NCBI GenBank assembly: GCA_046156035.1
Contig: JBJXEW010000056.1
Coordinates: forward strand, 199,617 to 263,616
Source of the DNA: JAEUIX01 sp046156035
GTDB taxonomy: Bacteria > Planctomycetota > Phycisphaerae > Phycisphaerales > UBA1924
Length of the DNA: 64,000 bases
Reading direction: 5' to 3'
In this document: piece after piece, positions 58,754-64,000 of the stretch
Layout: every line of letters begins with the position of its first letter
How positions within the stretch are numbered: the stretch's first letter is position 1
Notes under the pieces: model-generated
Databases searched by the model: none
Told to the model about the DNA's origin: nothing
What the model saw: the letters and a program-made list of their open reading frames with translations, nothing else
Translations under genes and position numbers: made by a program

Positions 58754-58967
58754 GATTCCCTCCTTCTTCCCTTCCCCACACTGTCCAACCACAACCGCGG
58801 GGACAAACACCCTGCGGACGTGGCAGTTTGCCCGAAAACGAGCAACTTTGCCATAGGGATTCCGCCCAATTTGTCCGGGTCGGGGGGCTGACCGGGGGGT
58901 GGCGATCTGCACCTTCTCTCTCCGCCCCTTCCCTATTGCGCCCCGGGCCCAGGTCTGCTGCCTTCGC

Positions 58968-58994
58968 ACCAGTGCCCGGTGCCCCATGCCCAGG
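58968..58994. repeat. Heptamer CCCAGTG-type array
   Basis: CAGTGCCCGGTGCCCCATGC, a degenerate stretch of the GCCCAGT heptamers, upstream of the TPR-type gene. The interval 58754-59029 otherwise seems to hold the promoter of the minus-strand PEP-CTERM-like gene. Confidence 0.5.
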
Positions 58995-59029
58995 GCCTTC
59001 CAGCCCTTGCCGCCTAAACTCCCCTCCCC

Positions 59030-59941
59030 ATGGACATGGACCAACGCCAGAAGCAGATCACCTCCTCGGCCGGGCTCGAAGAGTCCAAGTACAACGTCGA
59101 GTTCATCGACTTCCTCAAGCGTTGGGGCACGCCCATATTGCTCGTGGTGGCGATCTGCTCCATGGGCTTCTTCTTCTACCGTCGCTACGAGGAACGCCGG
59201 GCTTCGCAGGTCGATCAGGCGTGGGTGGAACTCGAAGACGCCCGCGTTTCGCGCAGCCCCGCCAGTCTGATCGCCGTGGCCGAGGCCCACGCGGGCGAGT
59301 TGGGTGTTCCGCAGCAGGCCCGCCTCGCCGCGGCGGATGTGATGTTCATCTCGGCCGTGCAGGGCGTGAAGCCCGGCGGCCTGACACCGGCCGGAGAACT
59401 GACCGGCACGGATGCGCTGCTCACAGCCGAGGGGCGGAGCGAGCAACTCACGGCCGCGCTGGAGCAGTACACAATCGTGGCCGACCAACTCGCCAACAAA
59501 CGCTACATGCAGCAACTGCGGATCACGGCCATGTTCGGCATAGCCGCGGCCCAGGAGAGTCTGGACAAGTGGGACGACGCCGCAACCACGCTCAAGAAGA
59601 TCGTTGTCGCGGCCAACGAGGCTGATTTCCCCGCCCAGGCGGCCGCGGCGCAGAAACGCATCGACACGATGGACGATGCCAAGAACGCGCCCCGGCTTTA
59701 TGCGGCCGCGGACGTAAAAACCACCAAGCCCAAGCCGGTTCCCGCACCCGCCGGCGGCCCCGACGCGGCCAGCCCGCTGGGCGCGATCGACTTCGGCACG
59801 CCCGGGGCCGTTTCACTTGAGCCGACCACGAGCGTGACGCCGATGCCCAGCCCCGATGCGGCCGCGCCGGTGCCCGCACCGCCGCCCGCTGCCCCTCCGG
59901 CGCCGGCCACGCCACCCGCAACCGAACCCAAGAAACCCTGA
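59030..59941 (+). CDS. Membrane-anchored YfgM/TPR-like protein
   Basis: A 303-residue protein. A cytoplasmic N-terminus of about 33 residues precedes one helix (TPILLVVAICSMGFFFYRRY), after which a TPR-like helical domain extends to about residue 210 (WDDAATTLKKIVVAANEADFPAQAAAAQKRI). The overall order matches YfgM (TPR_21), a chaperone-linked anchor. The last 80 residues are Pro/Ala-rich and probably disordered. It lies 15 bp before the RluD-type gene. ATG 59030 or 59036 could serve as start. Confidence 0.72.
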   Translation: MDMDQRQKQITSSAGLEESKYNVEFIDFLKRWGTPILLVVAICSMGFFFYRRYEERRASQVDQAWVELEDARVSRSPASLIAVAEAHAGELGVPQQARLAAADVMFISAVQGVKPGGLTPAGELTGTDALLTAEGRSEQLTAALEQYTIVADQLANKRYMQQLRITAMFGIAAAQESLDKWDDAATTLKKIVVAANEADFPAQAAAAQKRIDTMDDAKNAPRLYAAADVKTTKPKPVPAPAGGPDAASPLGAIDFGTPGAVSLEPTTSVTPMPSPDAAAPVPAPPPAAPPAPATPPATEPKKP

Positions 59942-59956
59942 GCACGCGAGGGCCCC

Positions 59957-61288
59957 GTGGCGAAGTTCTCGCGACACCAGCGCTCCAAGGCGCCCGACCC
60001 CAAGAGTGTGCCCGGCCGCGACCTGATCGGCCAGGACGGCAAGATCGACCCCGGGGCGGTCTTTCGCAAGGCAAGAGATGAGCCTGCTGCTGCCCCGCAG
60101 ATGGCCGCGCCGCCGGTGAGCGTGCCCACACCCGAGGCGGAGGAAGACGAACCCGCCGAAGGCGCAGACGATGACACGGGTTTGGTGGTTCCGGTGGCGC
60201 CGGGCGAAAGCACGGGCCAGCCGCAGCGGGTGGTCTTCACGCTGCAGAGAGACCTGGACAAGCGGCTCGATAAGTATCTGACCGACCGCATCACGTTCAT
60301 GAGCCGCACCAAACTCCAAGCCCTCATTGATGAGGGCGGCGTGCTGGTGAACGGCCGCGCGGGCAAGGCGAGCACCAACCTTCGCGTGGGCGATGTGGTG
60401 GAGGTGCTGGTGCCGCCGCCGCCGTCAGAGGACTTTGAGCCCCAGGACATTGCGCTGGATGTGCTCTTCGAGGATGACCACCTGATCGTGCTCAACAAGG
60501 CGGCCGACATCATCGTGCATCCGGCCCGCACGCACACGCGCGGCACCATGCTCAACGCGCTCGCGTATCACTTCCGGTTCCGGTCCACCCTGGGCGGGCA
60601 ACTCTCCAGCGTGGGCCTGCACTCGGCCCGCCCGGGCGTGGTGCACAGGCTGGATCGGTTCACCACGGGCGTGATCGTGTTCGCCAAGAGCGATGAGGCC
60701 CACTGGAAACTGGCCGCGCAGTTCATGAACCGCACGGTTGATAAGCGCTATGTGGCCGTGGCTCAGGGTTTGGTGGTTCCGCCGGTGGATGTGATCGATG
60801 TGCCGGTGGGGCCGCACATGTCGCGTGAGAAGGGGTACCGCGAGATGCACGTGGTGCGGCACGATTCACTGGGCAAGCAGGCGATCACGCTGTATCGGGT
60901 TCTGGGTGAGTACGGCGACGCGGCCAAGCCGGCCGAGGGCTATAGCCTGGTGGAGGTGGAACTCAAGACCGGGCGCACGCACCAGATCCGCGTGCACTTC
61001 TCGCACCGCGGCTTCCCGCTCGTTGGAGATGACATGTACGGCGGCAAGGCCCTAGCGATTCCCGGCACCGTGGGCCCAGACGGCAAGAAGATGCTCATCA
61101 AGCGGCAGGCCCTGCACGCGGCGATGCTCACCTTCCGCCACCCGATCTCCGGGGCGACGATGCGGATGATCGCGCCACTGCCGGCGGATTTGCGTGCGCT
61201 GATTCTGTCGCTGCGGGCGGGCGGCAGCGCGAGAGAGAACCCCAACGCGCCGGGTGCGGTGCTCAAGGTGGATGAGTTGGTGGGGTGA
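59957..61288 (+). CDS. RluA/RluD-family pseudouridine synthase
   Basis: A 443-residue pseudouridine synthase for rRNA. A long acidic/Pro-rich N-terminal part (to about residue 85) precedes the S4 domain (RLDKYLTDRITFMSRTKLQALIDEGGVLVNGR), then the catalytic domain with the Asp in VVHRLDRFTTGVIVFAKS and the family blocks YVAVAQGLV, LKTGRTHQIRVHFSHRGFPLVGDDMYGG. GTG 59957 starts it. The likely target is helix 69 of 23S rRNA (RluD), but RluC cannot be excluded. Confidence 0.9.
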   Translation: MAKFSRHQRSKAPDPKSVPGRDLIGQDGKIDPGAVFRKARDEPAAAPQMAAPPVSVPTPEAEEDEPAEGADDDTGLVVPVAPGESTGQPQRVVFTLQRDLDKRLDKYLTDRITFMSRTKLQALIDEGGVLVNGRAGKASTNLRVGDVVEVLVPPPPSEDFEPQDIALDVLFEDDHLIVLNKAADIIVHPARTHTRGTMLNALAYHFRFRSTLGGQLSSVGLHSARPGVVHRLDRFTTGVIVFAKSDEAHWKLAAQFMNRTVDKRYVAVAQGLVVPPVDVIDVPVGPHMSREKGYREMHVVRHDSLGKQAITLYRVLGEYGDAAKPAEGYSLVEVELKTGRTHQIRVHFSHRGFPLVGDDMYGGKALAIPGTVGPDGKKMLIKRQALHAAMLTFRHPISGATMRMIAPLPADLRALILSLRAGGSARENPNAPGAVLKVDELVG

Positions 61289-61310
61289 CTGGTGGCGCGG
61301 GCGTTGGCTT

Positions 61311-61394
61311 GTGCCACGGGCTTCGGCGGTTCCCCGCCGATGCCCGTGCGAACCACAGGCAGGCCCGCCTGCGGCGGACCAGCCTGTGGCACAC
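61311..61394 (+). repeat. RAYT2-type REP upstream of the transposase
   Basis: GTGC then CACGGGC, T, TCGGCGG, loop TTCC, CCGCCGA, T, GCCCGTG (61315-61348), followed by CCACAGGC ... CCGCC-TGC-GGCGG ... GCCTGTGG (61353-61389). Two coupled hairpins, also found twice downstream of RAYT2. Confidence 0.8.
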
Positions 61395-61450
61395 AGCGGA
61401 CCAGCCCCCTTGTGCGAATGACAGGACCGTCTCGCGTGTAAACTCGCGAT

Positions 61451-62095
61451 GTGCGTGCCCCCGAACCGCCACCCCAACCACTCCGCAAGACCTCGCGCCG
61501 CCAGCGGCCAGACGGCGGCCTTCATTACCTTACGTTCTCCTGCTACCGCCGTCTGCCGCTCCTCGGAACGGCGCGGCTGCGGGATGCGTTCGTCGCGGCA
61601 CTCGCCCGTGCGCACAAGCAACACCGCTTCAAACTGCTTGCGTGGGTGGCCATGCCGGAGCACGTTCACATCTTCCTGATGCCTACCGCGGCACGCGGCA
61701 ACGACTGGTCCCAGGGCCATGGGTCATCGCTCCCTTCGATTCTCATCGGGCTGAAGAAGCCGGTGGCCGAACGTGTGATCGGGCGATGGAAGGACCTGCG
61801 ATGGAACGGCCTGTCATCCGTCGCCGACTCGCGCGGGCGCATCCATTTCTGGCAGCCCGGCGGCGGGTTCGACCGCAACGTGCGCGATGTGGCGGAGTTG
61901 GTGCGCGAGGTGCGGTACATTCACCAGAACCCCGTGCGACGAGGGTTGGTGGAAAAGGCCGCGGACTGGCGCTGGTCATCGGCACGCTGGTACGCCGGCG
62001 CGATGAATGCGGGTCCGGACATCGATCCGGTTATTGTCGATGGACGCACCTTTCCGGGGCCCCGCCCGGAGGTGTTCGTTGGTGACGTGCCGTGA
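61451..62095 (+). CDS. REP-associated tyrosine transposase (RAYT2)
   Basis: A second, only distantly related RAYT of 214 residues. The HVH metal motif is at 71-73 (AMPEHVHIFLMP), the catalytic tyrosine Y156 in LVREVRYIHQNPVRRGLV, and the C-terminal DWRWSSARWYAG is family-typical. Differences from RAYT1 include an inserted segment near residues 82-93 (RGNDWSQGHGSS). GTG 61451 lies 56 bp after the upstream REP. It is surrounded by a REP class different from that of RAYT1. Confidence 0.92.
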   Translation: MRAPEPPPQPLRKTSRRQRPDGGLHYLTFSCYRRLPLLGTARLRDAFVAALARAHKQHRFKLLAWVAMPEHVHIFLMPTAARGNDWSQGHGSSLPSILIGLKKPVAERVIGRWKDLRWNGLSSVADSRGRIHFWQPGGGFDRNVRDVAELVREVRYIHQNPVRRGLVEKAADWRWSSARWYAGAMNAGPDIDPVIVDGRTFPGPRPEVFVGDVP

Positions 62096-62121
62096 GTGGG
62101 CTGTGCTAGGGGCTTGGGCCT

Positions 62122-62370
62122 GTGCCACGGGCTTCGGCGGTCCGCCGCCGATGCCCGTGCGGTTGGTCATAGCACAGGCAGGCCCGCCTTCGGCGGACCA
62201 GCCTGTGGCACAGACACGCATTGTTGACGTGCACCCCGGTTATGCCACGGGCTTCGGCGGTCCGCCGCCGATGCCCGTGCGGTCACGGCAGGCTGTGCCA
62301 CCTGCCTTCGCCGCGAAAGCCATCGACTGATCCACACCCCGTGCGCCCACGGCAGGTTCTGCCACCTGCC
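62122..62370 (+). repeat. RAYT2-type REP cluster downstream of the transposase
   Basis: A full two-hairpin copy at 62122-62213, a second first-hairpin copy at 62242-62282, and two smaller hairpins GGCAGG-CTGTGCCA-CCTGCC (62288-62307) and GGCAGG-TTCTGCCA-CCTGCC (62351-62370). Copies start with the same GTGCCACGGGC or ATGCCACGGGC head. This ends at the 3' side of the prepilin-like gene. Confidence 0.8.
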
Positions 62371-62376
62371 CGTTGG

Positions 62377-63495
62377 TCAATCGATCGTCTGGACCTTGTT
62401 GCTGCGGAGCGGAAGGCCCTGCCCGACGACACCCGTCGTGAGCGCGTTGATGCTCTGCGTGGGGACGGGCCTCACCAGTTTGCCACCGGCGAACTCGGGC
62501 CTAGCAAAGAACGTGTCGAGAACGCTGAACTTGATGAGTTCAACGTGCCCGTCGGTGAAGGCGTACTGCGCCCCGTCCGTTCCGTGCGCGTCCCACGCGG
62601 CCTGAAACCCTTGCCGTATCTCCGGCAGTGAGCGATCCTTGTCGGACGAGTACCAAGCGCGGGTGCTCAGGTCGAGGCCTCGCGTCTCGTCGCCAAAGAT
62701 GGGCGCCGGTTTGAGCACGATGGGCTCGTCGCTCTTCAGCCCGGCGATGTAGAGGTACGAAATGTTGTACCTCGCGACTCGGAACTCGTCCGATGGCGCG
62801 GTTGGTCGGATGAGTTCGTACGTGGTTCCTGGCGCGTCCCGGAGCCCGGCGTAGTTCTCAAGATTGGTGTCGGCCGTGCGCCTCTGTGCGACCGAACCCT
62901 TGTAGTAGGTGTCGAGCTGGTGCAGGGGGCACGTCAGCGATGCGAGCGATGTCTGGTAGTTCCGCATGAGCGGCGACGTGATCGCTGGCTCCGCCACGGT
63001 CACTCCGCCAACGGGCCTGCTCCGCACGTACCCCGGCGGGTTGCTGCGGTCATAGTTTCCGGTCGATCCGACAAAGCCGTAATTGCCCGTTGCGGGTGCC
63101 TCACCACCATCGGGGTTTTGGAAGAGGCTGTACAAGCCTGCAACACCGCCATAGATGAACTGGTCACCGAGGAAGGCTTCGTAGCGATCTCTGAGGAAGT
63201 AGTCGTTGTACTGCTGGGCGCGGAACGGGATGATCGGGAACCAACCCTTGTACTCGTTCGCATAAAGCGCGAACGAAAGGCCGTGGCCTTTCAAGCCGCT
63301 TCCGCACTTGATCGCCTTCGCCGTCTTCCTCGCGTTCGCCAGCGCCGGCAACAAAATGCCCACCAGCAGCGCGATCACCGCGATCACCACCAGCAGTTCG
63401 ATAAGCGTGAAGCCGCCTTTGTGCCGCGCTGGCGGCGGGGCACCGCACACGCAACGAGCGGGGGGCGTGGCTTGGCACTGGCAACAGGTGGACAT
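62377..63495 (-). CDS. Prepilin-like protein with planctomycete H-DG tail
   Basis: A 372-residue protein with a type IV prepilin N-terminus: a Cys-rich leader (MSTCCQCQATPPARCVCG), then K-G-G-FTLIELLVVIAVIALLVGIL with cleavage after Gly and Glu at +5. The rest is a globular pseudopilin domain of the planctomycete type (DUF1559-like in style), ending in HGTDGAQYAFTDGHVELIKF, close to the H-x9-DG motif. ATG 63495 is the likely start. The Cys-rich leader is unusually long. Probably a pseudopilin of a type II-like system or surface protein. Confidence 0.85.
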   Translation of the reverse strand: MSTCCQCQATPPARCVCGAPPPARHKGGFTLIELLVVIAVIALLVGILLPALANARKTAKAIKCGSGLKGHGLSFALYANEYKGWFPIIPFRAQQYNDYFLRDRYEAFLGDQFIYGGVAGLYSLFQNPDGGEAPATGNYGFVGSTGNYDRSNPPGYVRSRPVGGVTVAEPAITSPLMRNYQTSLASLTCPLHQLDTYYKGSVAQRRTADTNLENYAGLRDAPGTTYELIRPTAPSDEFRVARYNISYLYIAGLKSDEPIVLKPAPIFGDETRGLDLSTRAWYSSDKDRSLPEIRQGFQAAWDAHGTDGAQYAFTDGHVELIKFSVLDTFFARPEFAGGKLVRPVPTQSINALTTGVVGQGLPLRSNKVQTID

Positions 63496-63873
63496 CAACA
63501 ACCTCCCAAACACACGCCCGGCAAACGCACGCCCAGCACACACATGGGCCGGGGGGGTGAACCCGGCAGGCCGAAGGCTCGCGGCAGCAGCGCGCTGGAG
63601 TCAGCGCGAGAAAACCGGGCGGAGCGAGCGACTCAGGCCACAGGGGCGACACAGAGTAGTATCGACCGCGGGGTGTGGGTGCAACTCCATTCGCAGGAAT
63701 TGAACGACGTGATCCGCGAACGAGCGGTCTATGGCGCGGTGGCCCGGAGCGCATGGGCGGGTTCCGCGCGACGTGTCCGGCGCGGGCTGCATATGCCGCG
63801 CGACAGGTGAAGCCGCACGAGTTTGGTTGGGTCTGGGCTGGCGCGGCAGGAGAGCAGCGCGCGAGGGACCAAG

Positions 63874-63887
63874 ACCGACCGGTCGGT
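63874..63887. promoter_or_regulatory. TetR-type palindromic operator candidate
   Basis: ACCGACCGGTCGGT is a perfect 14-bp palindrome of the sort bound by TetR-family repressors. No tetR gene is visible inside the window; the assignment is by resemblance. Confidence 0.45.
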
Positions 63888-63923
63888 TCTGTCTAGGAAA
63901 ATCGCATGAATCCGGCATATTCG

Positions 63924-63937
63924 TGTAAGCGTTTACA
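63924..63937. promoter_or_regulatory. LacI-family operator candidate
   Basis: TGTAAGCGTTTACA fits the TGNAANCGNTTNCA pattern of LacI/GalR-family (cre-like) operators, with the central CG. It lies 37 bp after the TetR-type site. No lacI-type gene is inside the window, so the regulated gene is probably to the right. Confidence 0.6.
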
Positions 63938-64000
63938 TTTTGTGCGTATCCCTGCCCGATTTTGAGCGCGGTTCACACGCAAAACGTGCGAATCTGGAGG

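Larger units (their letters stand above)
63496..64000. other. Promoter region at the window end
   Basis: About 500 bp without a supported gene. It contains two palindromic operator-like sites (63874-63887 and 63924-63937), a more AT-rich stretch from 63890, and leads into whatever lies to the right. The prepilin-like gene on the minus strand must also have its promoter here. Confidence 0.5.

Overview
The window comes from a GC-rich bacterial chromosome, most probably a planctomycete of the class Phycisphaerae. Supporting signs are paired DUF1800/DUF1501 secreted proteins, two exported proteins ending in a PEP-CTERM-like tail (VPxP, hydrophobic stretch, RRRR), a dockerin-like loop protein, a prepilin-like protein with a DGH tail, small membrane proteins carrying a C-x2-C..C-x2-C zinc ribbon, hpnCDE squalene genes and frequent GTG/TTG starts. 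No rRNA, tRNA, prophage or CRISPR array was recognised. The taxonomic placement is inferred from gene content only.

Layout. 1-4 kb: end of an amidohydrolase, two GNAT acetyltransferases and two exported surface proteins. 4-6 kb (minus): mraZ with its own promoter and operator, a small membrane protein, and an orphan CoA-transferase B subunit. 6-10 kb: hpnC-hpnD-hpnE, joined by GTGA stop/start overlaps, then an exported EEP-fold hydrolase. 11-15 kb: mreB-mreC-mreD, then a GlmU-like nucleotidyl/acetyltransferase. 15-16 kb: a REP-associated transposase (RAYT1) with REP palindromes and a REP-flanked remnant of its own 5' end. 16-18.5 kb: pteridine-reductase-like SDR, small membrane protein, and prfB with the programmed +1 frameshift. 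18.5-20.8 kb: repeat-rich tract holding a zinc-ribbon protein and an HU-like gene. 20.8-26.5 kb: rlmN, a YwaF-like protein, a WecA/MraY-type transferase and an O-antigen-ligase-like protein in tight series. 26.9-31.7 kb: fusA, polyprenyl synthase, asd, cupin. 31.7-38.4 kb: trxB, an exported protein of unknown role, a primary-like sigma factor, a UVR-motif protein and a Kef-type antiporter. 38.6-43.2 kb: DUF1800/DUF1501, then an Hpt protein and a response-regulator diguanylate cyclase. 43.2-50.5 kb (minus): Dps, a candidate two-gene restriction-modification system, lone nuoB, small lipoprotein, YihY-type protein, RluB, exported oxidoreductase, YdeI-like protein. 50.6-56 kb: system II cytochrome c maturation (a very large ResB-like protein and CcsA) separated by a DUF559 nuclease-like gene. 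56-64 kb: zinc-ribbon membrane proteins, PEP-CTERM-like protein, TPR-type protein, RluD-family enzyme, a second RAYT with its own REPs, and a prepilin-like protein.

The ordinary genes cover cell shape and envelope (mreBCD, GlmU-like, WecA-like, O-antigen ligase-like, mraZ), isoprenoids (polyprenyl synthase, hpnCDE), translation (prfB, fusA, rlmN, rluB, rluD) and respiration/redox (nuoB, ccsA/resB, trxB, dps).

The most unusual content is repetitive DNA: two different RAYT/REP systems; arrays of 7-9 bp units that also sit in frame inside rlmN and ccsA; 21-bp arrays at two distant loci; a four-member hairpin family whose stems covary around a conserved loop that can fold into tandem G-A pairs capped by a GNRA tetraloop; and a 280-bp nested palindrome.
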